64,000 bases of DNA from contig CM070873.1 in the NCBI GenBank assembly GCA_036365515.1, positions 189,962,604 through 190,026,603 on the forward strand. Reading direction: 5' to 3'. The stretch comes from Torymus aiolomorphi. Taxonomy: Eukaryota > Arthropoda > Insecta > Hymenoptera > Torymidae. Below the pieces are notes generated by a model. That model made no database searches. It saw only the letters and a list, made by a program, of their open reading frames with translations, and was not told the DNA's origin. The position numbers and the translations under genes are program-made. Positions 47,264-58,317 of this stretch are shown piece by piece; position 1 is the first letter of the stretch; every line of letters begins with the position of its first letter.

Positions 47264-47451
47264 TTCTGTTCACCAGCGATAATAATATTATAATATTTTA
47301 TCAATCGTTATTATATATACTAAATATTCTATTATTCTGTTAATTCATAATTATATTAAACATATTTCTGTAAATTTATTGTAACTATTGTAAATTTTGT
47401 ACAACACAATGTACAGTAATAAAAACTATTTAATCTAATCTAATCTAATCG

Positions 47452-47915
47452 CTCGCTCTTGCTCGCGCAGTCGTTGCGCTCTCTGTCTCTGTCTCTCTCG
47501 CTCCTACTCGCTGGCAACGGATCGGCAGGCCGGCGGGCTGGCTGCCGGCTCCTCACTCGCTGTCTCTCGTGCTGCTTGTAGCAGCTCAGTATCGCTCTCT
47601 CTCTCCCTTACTAGCACGCTAGTCCGCGCCTCCCCTTGACTCGCGGTAAAGCTATAGCTACAAAACTATACGGCGCGAACGCGGTAATTTTCCAGAGACA
47701 CGGGGAAATGCTCACGGCGCGATGGCAGACACGAAGATGGCTGCCGTGACTCGCATAAAGCCGTAGCAGCTTCGCGGGTACGCGACGGGCAGATTACGCG
47801 TCGCGAGACCGTTCTAATCCGGTCCGAATGCTCGCGCGCTCGCGCCCCCAGTGAGCACGCCTGCTCGGCGCGGGTAATTCGAATCTCGAGTTACCTAACT
47901 CGCGCACGCGTTACA
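47452..47915 (-). repeat. Gypsy-B 3' LTR, proximal part
   Basis: Matches 56346-56814 ('gcagtcgttgcgctct...cgcacgcgttaca'). Ends TTACA at 47915, followed on the minus strand by the purine tract ggcgggggag (47916-47926), the likely plus-strand primer. Confidence 0.92.
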
Positions 47916-48104
47916 CTCCCCCGCCAGACGCTGCTTAGGGGACCTGTGAGCATCCATGGCTATCGTCGTACCTATACGTAGGGTGGTAAGGCTTTAGTAG
48001 AAGGAGGTTCTAAAAGGGAATTAGGAAGAATTGGAGTCACTGGATTTTTTTTTTAATTTTTATTAAAAAAAAAACAAAAAAAACTCTTCGGGACTTAGCA
48101 CTCT
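47916..48104 (-). other. Gypsy-B 3' untranslated segment with polypurine tract
   Basis: Between the third-ORF stop and the 3' LTR; contains long A/T homopolymers (48046-48080). Confidence 0.6.
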
Positions 48105-49056
48105 TCAGCTGGCCCGGGAGTAAGTCCGGCACCCCTTGTGGCGAGCTTGGTTGGGGCAGTGCTTCGACTTCTTTACCCCAAGCTCACCGCACATGAAACA
48201 CCGGTGGAGCGCCTGCGCGTCTAATGCCTCCCGGGAAGACTTCTCCTCTTCAAGCGCCTTTCGGAGGCGCTCGTCTTCTTCCTGGAGACCGCGCTGGCCC
48301 TCTTCTTTGGCCCGGCGCGCCGTCCCCTCCGCCTCTTCTCTGGCTCGCCTGGCCTCTTCCATGCTCTCCTGCGCACGAGCCAGACGAGCCTCCTCCTCCC
48401 TAAGTAAGGCGGCGCGGCGCATCCTTGGGCCATTCCGACCCATTTACCGGCTTGCCGTCCCGGCCTTACAGTGGCACTGGAGAAAATCCTCCAGTGCGGC
48501 CAGGGCAGCATCCTCCGCAGCGCGCGAGGACTTGCTGAGGCGCCGCGCCTCCTCAAGGGTCCGCTCCACCGGGACCCAGGCCGCACCGACTTCATCGGTC
48601 GGTGCTCCATTTGGGGCCTGGGTCGGTGCATCTTCTTTTTTTCCTTTTGCGACCCGAGCCGCGCCGGCGTCAACTTCCTGCGCACCATGATGGGCTCGGG
48701 CCGCCTTCTCTTCAGGGACTCGGCCATCACCAGTCGGCCCGACTGGTGCTTCTCTTGCCGCCGAGCCCAGCTCTTCTCCCACTGCTCCTTCGGAGGATGA
48801 GGTCGCCGGAGCGGGGACGGACCAGTGCATGTGTCGGTCGGCCTCGAAGGTCCCCTTCTTGGCTCCAGTGCCTCTATCTCCTCTATTACAAGTATGGAGG
48901 GCTCTTCCACTGGTGGTGGTGCCAGTGTCACCGCGTCTATGCCCTGCACTACCTGCTCCAGGAAGTCAATGACGGCGAGGTCAGGGTTTCCTGGATTAAC
49001 CAAGCAATCACCTTCTTCGCCGTCTCTGCTATTTCTGGAGTCAGGCCCTGCATATC
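48105..49056 (-). pseudogene. Gypsy-B third ORF: coiled-coil protein with C3H finger
   Basis: The ATG at 49053 lies 3 nt after an acceptor-like ctgttgcag. The N-terminal segment (MQGLTPEIAETAKKVIAWL) corresponds to the start of the Gypsy-A ORF. A frameshift near 48950 leads to the PPPVEEPSILVIEEIEAL stretch, another near 48830 to VPVERTLEEARRLSKSSRAA. A TAA at 48444-48446 is followed in the same frame by a strongly charged coiled coil (ALLREEEARLARAQESMEEA...). It ends CFMCGELGVKKSKHCPNQ with a downstream H, i.e. C-X2-C-X10-C-X5-H, stop at 48105. No membrane segments. Same position, domain order and finger spacing as Gypsy-A 11414-12353 despite low identity, arguing that it is a real, selected gene of the lineage. 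Function unknown. Confidence 0.7.
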
Positions 49057-49129
49057 CTGCAACAGGCAAATTGACCCCGGAGATTGGTGAGACTGAGGAT
49101 TGGAAAACAAGGACAAACACGGGTTAGTA
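49057..49129 (-). promoter_or_regulatory. Candidate branch point and splice acceptors before third ORF (Gypsy-B)
   Basis: On the minus strand, TACTAAC (49129-49123) is followed by a pyrimidine-rich tract and CTCAG (ending at 49093). A second acceptor, tttgcctgttgcag, ends at 49057, three bases before the ORF's ATG. TACTAAC is an ideal branch-point match. Position matches the Gypsy-A signal. Confidence 0.5.
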
Positions 49130-49173
49130 CGGACGGCACAATTCTTGGACGGCACAGTTCTTGGACGGCACAG

Positions 49174-50640
49174 TTAGCGCTTTTTGGATGCTCGGGTTCG
49201 ACGAGGGCTAATTGGCCCGACAGCAGTAGGTGCAGGCTTATTCTTCGAGCCCTTTGGCCTCCCTGGGCCTCACTTGGACTCTGTTGGACCGAACACACGC
49301 GTAGGTCGGCCGTCGCTCGCACGCTTTTCCGGCCTAACTAATAGCGCGGTCTTACGAGGTGGACTGCGCCTCTTAGCCGTCGCCCGAGGCTGTACATTTC
49401 CCTGGCTAACTCTGTTGTCCGCTGGTGCGCCACGTTAGACTGAAGAGTCCCTCGGTGGTAGCGATTAGGCTACTTCCGGACTACCTTTGTTCCAGTAGTC
49501 CTTGGGCTCTACTGCGGAGACATATCGCTTGAGTTGCTGCGCATGGACGGGACATATCGTTCGACCATCCTCACCTTGGATCTCATAGGTGTTTTCGCCT
49601 AAAATATTCCCAATCGTGTAGGGCCCCGCGTATTTCGGGGCTAATTTGGCAGAAATCCCCTCAGCTGCAGAGGATAGTACCTTATTCTCTCTTCATACGC
49701 GGTCGCCTAGACAGAATTCTGGAGGTCGACGATGAGTGTTATAATATTTGGCTTGCCTCGCGTGCTCCACTTGCGCTTCGGCCGCCGCCCGAACATGCAA
49801 TTCGCGGAGCTTGTCCATGCGCGCCACCCAATTATTTATCGACTCTTGCTGCCCTTGCTCTTCGGCAAACCTGTCTTCCTCCCGCCTTAGTGTCTTCGGT
49901 GGGTCAAGCTGTTGGCCGTAAATGAGCATGGCAGGACTTATTTTGGTGCAGCTGTGTTCGGCCGTATTGTACGCGAACGCCAGCTCGTTCAGATGCTCAT
50001 CCCAGGACCGGTGATTCTCCTCAGCGTAAGACATGATCATGGTCTTCACTGTTCGGTTCACACGCTCGACGGGATTGACTTGAGGGTGATATGGTGGTGT
50101 AAACGTGTGATGCACGTTTCTCTCCTTTAAGAATGCCCCTAAGGGTGCATTCTTAAATTCAGTCCCATTATCGGAGAGAAACACCTCGGGGACTCCGAAC
50201 CGCAGAAATACTCGTTCGTTGAGCCCTTTTATCACCAATTTGCCATCTGCCCTTTTTATCGGAATTACTTCGATCCAGCGTGTGAACAGGTCCTCGAAGA
50301 TGAGATTGTATTCGTGGCCATGCTTGGTTTTAGGGAGGGGTCCCATAATGTCGCTGGCCACGATTTGCCATGGACGTTCTGTAATTCGACGTCCCATGAA
50401 TCCTGCTGGAGCGCGCTGTTCGACTTTGCAAAGCTGGCAAATTTGGCACTGGTTCACATATCTGGCCACATCTCGAGTCATGCGTGGCCAATAATACTTC
50501 CGCCTCACTCTCTCTAGAGTTTTCTCGCGGCTTAAGTGCCCAGCAGTTGAAAAGTCATGGCATTCTCTCAGTACGTCGCATCGCTTTTCTTGAGGGACTG
50601 CTAACTTCCATGCATCGTCGTCGCCGAGAGATTCGTCTAT
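49174..50640 (-). pseudogene. Gypsy-B integrase with AT-hook-like tail
   Basis: HHCC finger intact in motif (LRECHDF...AGHLS...CQICQLC). Catalytic core: Asp (VASDIMGPL), Asp (LSDNGTEFK), Glu (NPVERVNRT). A TGA follows GDRV at about 49690. The GPY/F-like module (KYAGPYTIGNI) and QQLKRYVSAVEPKDYW follow. The same frame continues past TAA codons (near 49435 and 49465) into a Lys/Arg/Pro-rich tail: TAKRRSPPRKTALLV, ASDGRPTRV, then after a TGA the string GPGRPKGSKNKPAPT and RRTRASKKR, ending with TAA at 49174. GRPKGSKNK is a classic AT-hook core as in HMGA proteins. The tail is in frame with integrase, so it is probably its C-terminus. Confidence 0.82.
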
Positions 50641-52652
50641 GACTTCATTAGGGTTGTACTTGTACAGTCCCGCCCCGCCAGCTTAAACGTGAAGAAGTCT
50701 CGCGGCTTCTGTTGAACCTCTTTCACGATCTTGAGGTACCAGTGGTCGTTTGTATCGTGCTCGAGCTCTAACGCGGCGACCGCTGGCTCTTCTCCCTCGA
50801 ACAACCTTGAAAGGACATCTGGGACATTGTTCAACGAGCCCTTTCGATGTCCAACCGTGAAACTATGGTTCTGCAGCTCCAAAGCCCACCTAGCTAACCC
50901 GCCGGTCGGGTTTTGGAGATCACGGAGCCACTTTCAGCTGCTATGGTCCGTGATAACCTTGAAGTCTTAGGCATCTATATACGGACAGAACTTTTTATTT
51001 GCCCAGAGACTTGCTAGGCATTCTCGTTCTGTCACGCTATAATTCCTCTCGGCTGCGCTCAGTGTTCGACTTGCGAACTCTAGGACCCTTTCATCGCCGT
51101 CAATTATTTGGTATAGCACCACTCCCAGACCTGTATCGCTCGCGTCAGTTTGCAACATGAACTGCGCGTTAGATACCGGTCTGTGACGAATCAGTGCAGA
51201 AGCTACTAGCGCTTTTGACTTTTGGAAGGCCTCTGCTTGTGCCATTGACCACTCATATTTTCGATCCTTTTTCTTTAATTCGGTCAGTGGTTCAGCAATT
51301 GTGGCGAAGTTCGATAAAAACTTTTTATACCACGAGGCCATCCCTAAGAAGCGTCTCAGCTGACGAAGGTTTTTCGGTACCGGATACTCCATAATGGGCT
51401 TTATTTTCTCGGGGTCTGGCTTAAAACCATCTCTATTTACTATGACCCCGAGATATCGGACCTCACCGCGACAGAAGACGCTCTTCTCGCTATTTGTTGT
51501 GAGGCCCGCGTCCTGTATCCTGTCCAGAACTCTTTTTATTACCTCTGTATGCTCCTCGAATGTCACTGTGACTATTATTATATCGTCGAGATACGAGTAA
51601 GCAAAAGGTTCGAGTTCGGGGCCGATGACCTTGTCAATTAGCCTCTGGAAGGACGCTCCGTCATACGAAAGACCGTAGGGCATTCTCGTAAATTGGAAAA
51701 GCCCTTTGCCTGGCACGGTGAAGGCCATACTCTCTTTGGTCTACGGACTAAGTGGTATCTGGTGGTACGCACTGCTTAAATCCAACGTGGAGATGTATCG
51801 CGCTTTCTGCAGTTTGCGGAAGATACTTTCCATGTATGGTATCGGGTACGCGTCTGGCCTTGAAGCTGCATTCACATTTCTGAAGTCCACGCAGAAACGG
51901 AACTTCCCGATGGACTTGCGTACCATTACCACTGGAGTTGACCAGCCACTTGTCGAGGGTTCTACTATTCCCGCGAATAGCATTTCCTCCACCTGTTTAT
52001 GCATCTCTTCCTCGAGTTTCGGAGATACAGGGTAGTTCTTCTGTTTAATAGGTCTTGTAGATCCGACGTCTATTGCATGCTCGATCCACGAAGTACACTC
52101 TAGTGGTGCCAGGCGGTTACCGATCAGCTAAGCTACTAAAGCTTCTACCTCTTTGCGCTGTTCTTCTGTTGGGTCCGCCAACCCTATAGCTGATACGGAC
52201 ACGGTGTTGTTTGCGGTTATGGCGGCTACTTCTAACTTTACGCTTGCATCGTCATCCTTGAGATGCAGCATGTTATCTGTGGGGTCTAAGACAGCGCTAA
52301 ACTTCTTAATGAAGTTTACCCCCAAGTAGCACTCCATATCTAGATCTGGCATTATTGCAACGCGCACTTCTTTGCACACGTCAGCCACGATCATGGGCAG
52401 ATACACATAGCAAACCACTGCTATGCTTTGCCCATTTGCCACCCGTGCCGTTAGGCCGTTGGCTGGGATTAACTCTTTTCCACAGGCCGTACCGAGCTGT
52501 AGGCCGATGGAATTGATCCCAGTCCTTGAAGCTCCTGTATCGAAGAGTGCTCGTAGCCTGTAACCGGCTACACCTACTTGAAGCCACCATCGCGAGCAAG
52601 TTTCTTGGTTGACTTCATTCGGCTGAATCACGGGCACTTCTTCGCTCTCCAC
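50641..52652 (-). pseudogene. pol: Gypsy-B protease / reverse transcriptase / RNase H
   Basis: One reading frame runs from 52652 to about 50690, broken only by nonsense codons at 52128, 51741, 50967 and about 50942. Protease: WWLQVGVAGYRLRALFDTGA (DTG). RT: IKQKNYPVSPKLEEE, GIVEPSTSGWSTPVV, FRFCVDFRNVNAAS, ISTLDLSSAYHQIPL, RMPYGLSYDGASFQRL, YSYLDDIIIV (catalytic YLDD). Connection: LRRFLGMASWYKKFL. RNase H: MLQTDASDTGLGVVLYQ, VITDHSS, FTVGHRKGSLNNVPDVLSR. A frameshift near 50690 separates it from integrase. Confidence 0.9.
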
Positions 52653-52671
52653 TCCAGACGATTGGACCGAG

Positions 52672-54781
52672 TTACCCTCGGTCTCTGGTGAGAAAGCTGG
52701 AGGCGGGTATGTGGTGGTATTTACCTGCCCCCCTGACCGTCTCCCTGTTGGTTTCCGAGAGCATTGGGCTTGTTGCCTCCCTTCTGCTCATATCCGGGTT
52801 CTCTTCGGTACTCTCGCCTTTGTGGAGGTCCGTTATTTCTTGGACTTTGCGGCCTAGCCTGGTGGGTCGAGCTACTACCCCCACTAGGCTGGTTCGTAAC
52901 TTGCCCGCCCTCCCGCCGCCTATTTTCCCAGTTACTCTTCTTCTTAGGTTTTCTGGTTGGCGGCGGGTTAGGCTTTTGCCCCTTGTTCCCGTCGGTGCTT
53001 TTCTTTGTCAAGGCCGATAAGCATTCGGACATGACCCGACGGGACATAGCCTCGAGGCTCTCTCGAGGTTCGTGCTGTTGGTGCCCCATCGCCGTCACGC
53101 TTGGATTCTGCTTTTTCCGCTGATCCGCGTGCGTTTCAGTCGGCATGTGGGCAAATTTTGGCATATACGTGCGCTCGGGCGGTGGTGGCGAGTGATACAC
53201 CTTATCTGCCGCGAGCACTAATTCGGCTTCCCGAGCCAGGTCCAGGAGCCCTCGGTAATCCGTAATTTGATTTCGCATTACCATCTTTTGCAGTTCTGGC
53301 CGCATGTTCCGGTGCAACACGTCTAACTGTTGAGCAATGCTAGGCACCGGAGCCAACTTGAGGATCATGGCTTGTAGATTTACTACGTACTCGCGCGTAA
53401 GTTCATTTCTGACTTGAATCCTCGCGTTTATTTCCGCCAGGACGCACTGCTGATGTCCCCAGTTCCGCCATACATATGCGTTATGGCCTCTTTGAAATCT
53501 GGCCACGATCGCCATGTACGGCGGTTACTCCCGTACCAGGTTGCTGCTACCTCCGTTAGGAGCTCTGACAACGACGAAAGTACCTCGTCGTGTGTCAGAT
53601 TAGCTACAGTTCTGCATTCCTCTATTCTCGTGAGGAATAACTCAACGCTCTGCTCCTTTGAGGACCCTGAGAAATTGATGTGCCATTTTCGGGCTACCTG
53701 GCACACATCACGGTTCGTCTGCTGAGGCAAATACGTATGCCTCTCAGCGGGTTCCTGGGTCGCGCCATTCCTTGTCTGGCGTTGGGAAGAATTTATGGTA
53801 TCATTTCTCCCAGCCTCTATTGGGGATTGGAGACTCGGGCTGCTGCTCTTAAGTTCCGCAGACGTGAACGTGTCTTGGACGTTCACATGCGGTGATCCTC
53901 ATCTACGGCCCGTGCTTGGGGGTTGATCTCCCTCCAAGTGCGTACTTGAGGTTGGATATCGAGCTCCTTGCAGTATGCGTACATTCTCTTTAAGCTCTTT
54001 AACCTCTTCGACAAGTGTTTTGATCACCGCCAGTAGCTCCTCCGATAATATACTGTCTCCAACTGCTATCCCAGCGGTTCGCGACTCACGCTGTCGCGGC
54101 CACTCCAGGTTTTGCGACTGCGGTGGGTTTCGCGATTGCTGGCAGAACCCGTGCTGCCCATTTCGTGCTGACGACCCTTCTTCGCAGTTGCGCTGACATT
54201 GTCGTTGCCTGCGCTGCTCCTCCTGGAGCACTTGCTGCTGCTGCTGCTCCTGCTGTTGTTGCTGTTGCTGCCGTCGCTACTGCTCCAACTGACGATGTCC
54301 CGGTAGGTGCTGCAGAGCTCAATATCTCTGTCCCGGAATCCCCCTGGCCGTTTGCCTCTTCCGCTGGCTTCACCACTGCATTATGAGCTTGTTGTGGAGC
54401 GTTCATCCTCCGAGACTCCGAGAGTTTCTGCATCACTATCGGGTCATCAAGGAGCGTTATGAACGGGTGTGGGTGGTCTGGGTCAGTATTGGAATCCACA
54501 ATAGTCGACCCAGACTTGTTCATCAACGTTAAGTCGATGAACGCCCTTCGGGACTGCTCGTATTTAGCAAACGCTTGCTGCTCCGACAGCTCCGGCTCTG
54601 GCACAAAATCGGCGGCACTATAATCGCTCATAAGCCACTCGATCGCTGTCAGCATATTTACTGACTGCAGATCTGACTGCTGTAGACCAAGGGCTTGCAT
54701 GGCCTCGTTTATTTCCTCTTCGGGCTGTGTATAAGCCCAATTGAGTATCGCAGATTACGCAAACTGCGATGATCGGGCCAT
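52672..54781 (-). pseudogene. gag: Gypsy-B gag (broken)
   Basis: The ATG at 54781 starts MARSSQF but meets TAA at codon 9. The N-terminal domain (QALGLQQSDL..., AFIDLTLMNK, PHPFITLLDD) resembles Gypsy-A gag. A frameshift near 54150-54230 follows, then a Gln/Arg-rich linker and coiled-coil-like LLAVIKTLVEEVKELKENVR. The gag core is CQVARKWHINFSGSSKEQSV, LFLTRIEECRTVANLTHDEV, and after a frameshift near 53450 the region ending GLLDLAREAELVLAADK. A Pro/Lys/Arg/Gln-rich C-terminus ends near 52721. No CX2CX4HX4C knuckle is visible before protease, unlike Gypsy-A. A C run near 52726-52731 marks the shift to the pro frame. Confidence 0.85.
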
Positions 54782-54789
54782 GGTGTCAA

Positions 54790-55705
54790 TTGGCTGTGCG
54801 CTCCCCGCGAACTTATTTTACTAGCGCGAGTAGTATCTGTATTGATGGCAGAGAGAGTTTGCCTATTCAACCCGTGAGCTAGCTTTTTCAACGCGAACTC
54901 GGGTTGTTTTCTAAGAGCTACGGCGGTAGCTCTTAACCTCGATAACGCACGAGGGTTCCCCGTATGCGGGTCTAAAAAAATAAAAGCTGTTTCTGTATTT
55001 AATTACTATTTGTAATTAATTACGCTCAACTACTCGTACTTGTAATTTTAAAATAAATATATGTGAAAAAATATATATGTGTCAAAACGGACAATATCAC
55101 AAAAAAACACAAAAAATAAATACAATTTTCACGTAAAAAAAATAAAAAAACAATTTTAAAGTTCGAGGTGATTTTTGCGCTCGAGTTTTTACTCGGGCGC
55201 ACAGTCAACTTTTTGTTCCGAGAGTGCCTGCCGATTTTCTCTCGATTTTCTACTAACAGCACGAGAAAAGAAAAATTTTTTATTTTTCGTCCACTAAAAA
55301 ATAATACGTATCGAAAATACGAGAGGAGAAAAAAAATGTTCGAGTCGAGAAAAAAATTAATTAAAAAAAATTAATTATCGCTTAAAAAATTTTTTGTCGT
55401 TAAAAAAAATTAATTGTTATTAAAAAAATTTTAATTGTTAAAAGCAATTACCTAACGTACACAAATCTCGCGATCAAGATCTCTCCTCGTCGGCACTCTA
55501 GGTCGAGGATTATTGGCTATCGCTCGCCTAACCTCTCGACTGCACTCTCGCAACAGCACGGCTGTGTCACGTACACGCACACACCCGCCTACGAGCTGCA
55601 GCACGAAGAGCCTTTGTTGGCAGCTTACGCTCAGATACGCTGCTGAGCTTCTTCCCACCAAGTTTCGCCGCGAATCACGTACGCGCCTCGGGTCCTTCTC
55701 CACCC
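54790..55705 (-). other. Gypsy-B untranslated leader
   Basis: AT-rich with many poly(A)/poly(T) runs (55040-55450). The part next to the primer-binding site is GC-richer. No convincing gene; short frames of 60-90 codons lack domains. Confidence 0.6.
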
Positions 55706-55706
55706 C

Positions 55707-55724
55707 CAAAACGTTGTGGCGCCA
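55707..55724 (-). promoter_or_regulatory. Primer-binding site of Gypsy-B
   Basis: Minus strand TGGCGCCACAACGTTTTG begins two bases inside the 5' LTR end, the same spacing as Gypsy-A. Confidence 0.75.
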
Positions 55725-55726
55725 GT

Positions 55727-56814
55727 TCTAACGGAATGGCTAGTGGGGGAAAATCACAACATCCACAGGCCAGCGATGCCCTAAAACACGGTGCCGCGGG
55801 TGTCAGACTAAAATGACTTGCCCGGGGATCTGCTCCTGGAACCCCGAAAACAACGCGAAGATCGCACACGAACTTCGCTTTCCAACTAATTGGATCGCTG
55901 AGTGAAAAGCGCGCGCTCGAAGAGTAAAGCGCGCGGCCGCTATGCTCAGATATGAAAACGACCGACGGAATCGCTTTCCCGCGGAGGCGGCGGTATCTGA
56001 GAGAAGGACAGGTTGTAATGAACAACGCGACGAGTAACTAGATATCACAGTATATTAAAACCAATAGTAATTACAAGCACCTAGCAAGTGCTGGTTAAAA
56101 CAATAAGTTAGTTCGCGCGCGACAGTTAAGATTCAAACGCGCGAACAATATGGTGCGTGGCGAAGCTGCTAATCTCGCGCGCGGTGTTAAAGTACGGCGG
56201 GCTGACACACACCCGCACATACACGGCACAGAAAGCTTGCACGGGGCGATTTCCGTGCGAGCCTTTACAATAAACCCGCAAGAGGAGAGTAGAAAACTTA
56301 CGTTAGGAAGGAGCAACCGGTGCACTCGGCTCTCTCTCGCTCTCTCTTGCATGCGCAGTCGTTGCGCTCTATGTCTCTCTCTCTCTCTCTCGCTCCTACT
56401 CGCTGGCAACGGATCGACAGGCCGGCGGGCTGGCTGCCGGCTCCTCGCTCGCTGTCTCTCGTGCTGCTTGTAGCGCCACAGTATCGCTCTCTTTCTCTCT
56501 CTCCCTTACTCGCACGCTAGTCCGCGCCTCCACTTTACTCGCAGTAAAGCTATAGCTACAAAACTATACGGCGCGAACGCGGTAACTTTCCAGAGACACG
56601 GGGGAGATGCTCACGGCGCGATGACAGATACGAAGATGGCTGCCGTGACTCGCATAAAGCCGTAGCAGCTTCGCGGATACGCGTCGGGCATATTACGCGT
56701 CGCGAGACCGTTCTAATCCGGTTCGAATGCTGGCGCGCTCGCGCCCCCAGTGAGCATGCCTGGTCGACGCGGGTAATTCGAATCTCGAATTACCTAACTC
56801 GCGCACGCGTTACA
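55727..56814 (-). repeat. 5' LTR of Gypsy-B
   Basis: 1088 bp, element-orientation TGTAACGCGTGCGCG... to ...CCGTTAGA (the final CA is mutated; the 3' copy has CCGTTACA). Nearly identical to the split 3' LTR, apart from a few substitutions and a small indel in the CT-rich tract. Confidence 0.93.
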
Positions 56815-56880
56815 TCTCCTAGGTCTTTTGTGTTGCGCACAAGTTCTTTTTTAATGTTATAGTAAATGAAAATAAATTAA
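56815..56880 (-). pseudogene. LINE-A ORF1, segment beyond the Gypsy-B insertion
   Basis: Minus-strand codons reading KKELVRNTKDLGD run up to the insertion point and continue in frame into the ORF1 segment at 41030 (NLVICAEH...). The frame closes upstream at a TAA near 56877 and no ATG is visible, so the true ORF1 start is lost or non-canonical. Confidence 0.65.
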
Positions 56881-57439
56881 GTAATTAATTCTATTTAAAC
56901 TTAATTAACTATACTTTATGAAAGAAAATATTTTAGTATACATTTTCACTCGTTCATTTCTAGGATATGTTTTAATAATAGGACAGACAAATATAGACAG
57001 GTACAATAATACGGACAGCTACCCTATAATGCAATTTAAACACTGTAAAAGAAAATGTATCTTTATTAAAAAATTATTTTTAGATTAGATCCCTTAACGT
57101 TAAATACTAAAAAATATTATCTTGATAATATTTTTATATATAATTTATATATAATATATATAAAAAAACGTGAATATTTTTAGAGAATTTTTCCCAGGTA
57201 AATTCTTTGAATATAAACAATTTCATCATTAATTTCATAAACCAAAAAAATAAGCGATAAAAGTTTTCTTGAAAATTTTTATCGCATATACTTATTAAAT
57301 TTCAGCAGTCATTCCTACTGAAATTTGAATACTTTTTATTTATTTCACTTCTAATGGTAAATATAAATAAAGATAAGCACTTCAAAATTGAAACTAAAAA
57401 AAGGTTTTGTTTAAGTTCTCTTAATCACTGAAAAGTAAA
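56881..57439. other. AT-rich spacer, possibly LINE-A 5' end
   Basis: No ORF or repeat boundary recognised. Short AT palindromes near 57130-57165. The LINE-A 5' untranslated region should lie here if it was full length. Confidence 0.4.
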
Positions 57440-58317
57440 TAATTAAATTAGGTGTAGGTCACCCCTTATACATTTTTTTTTTTAAACCCCGAAACAGTTT
57501 TACTATAATTTTTAAATTTCTTTACAATACATAAATTTTCAACCAAATTTGGTTTATCAAGACATGGCTCTTTCTAAATAATGTTTAAAAAAATTACATT
57601 TATCCTTATAAAAAATAAGAAATGCAACTCCTCAGCATTAAAAAAAGTACCAAAATAATCGACTTTTTATAAGAAATAAATAGGCGTTGGTTTCATTAAA
57701 AAATTCCGATTCCATCTCGAGATATTAAAAAAAAAGGTTTTTGGGGGTGAACTTTAAGGGCGGTTTTCACCCCCTAGATGTCTTTCTCCGCAGATAAAAA
57801 GAAACACGTGTCAAATATTTTTCGATACTCTAACCACTTGCAAAATTTCATGAAAATCGGAGGTGGCCACTAGCAAAAAGGTGATTAATTGAATTAGGGG
57901 TAATTCACCCCGTCCACGTATTTTTTTTTTAAACCTCGAAGCAGATCAATCATAATTTTTAATTTTCTTTATAACATGGCAATTTTCAACCATATTTAGC
58001 TCATTAAAACATTTTTATATCAAAAATACAAGGGAAAATATCATATTTACCCTTATCAAAAATAGGGGATGCAACCCCAGCATTAAAACTGTGCCGATAA
58101 ACTCGACTTTTCATAAGAAACAAATAGGTGTTGGTTTGATTAAAAAATTCGGATTCCATCTTAAGATACTAAAAAAAAAACGGTTTTTGCGGGTGAACTT
58201 TAAGGGCGGTTTTCACTCTCTAAATATGTTTTTCCGCCGATAAAAAAAAATACGTGTCAAATATTTTTCGATGCTCTACCCATGTTCAACGTTTCATGAA
58301 AATCGGAGGTGGACACT
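57440..58317. repeat. Two-copy ~430-bp tandem repeat
   Basis: Copy 1 (about 57440-57870) and copy 2 (about 57880-58317) share 'caccccNtNNacNtatttttttttt', 'aactttaagggcggttttcac', 'acgtgtcaaatatttttcgat' and 'catgaaaatcggaggtg'. AT-rich, non-coding. The right edge of copy 2 abuts and probably truncates Gypsy-C pol; the last few codons of that frame come from this repeat. Confidence 0.8.

Larger units (their letters stand above)
41646..47451 (+). mobile_element. LINE-B: near-complete non-LTR retrotransposon in Gypsy-B LTR
   Basis: Starts just after CTCGCT and ends with a (TAATC)n tail at 47431-47450, followed by a second CTCGCT (47452-47457), a likely 6-bp target duplication. It contains a ~1.48-kb 5' untranslated region with a two-copy tandem repeat, an intact ORF1 and a nearly intact ORF2. 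The short-repeat tail and PHD-like ORF1 finger suggest the CR1/Jockey superfamily; clade uncertain. It appears full length, and the single ORF2 frameshift suggests a young copy. Confidence 0.9.
41031..56814 (-). mobile_element. Gypsy-B: Ty3/Gypsy element (minus), inserted in LINE-A ORF1
   Basis: Complete structure on the minus strand: 5' LTR 56814-55727, primer-binding site, gag, pro, RT/RNase H, integrase with basic tail, third ORF, 3' LTR (47915-47452 plus 41645-41031, split by LINE-B). TCTC flanks both ends (41027-41030 and 56815-56818) as a 4-bp target duplication. The LINE-A ORF1 reading frame continues across the join. The coding region carries many nonsense codons but fewer frameshifts than Gypsy-A. 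Confidence 0.93.
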
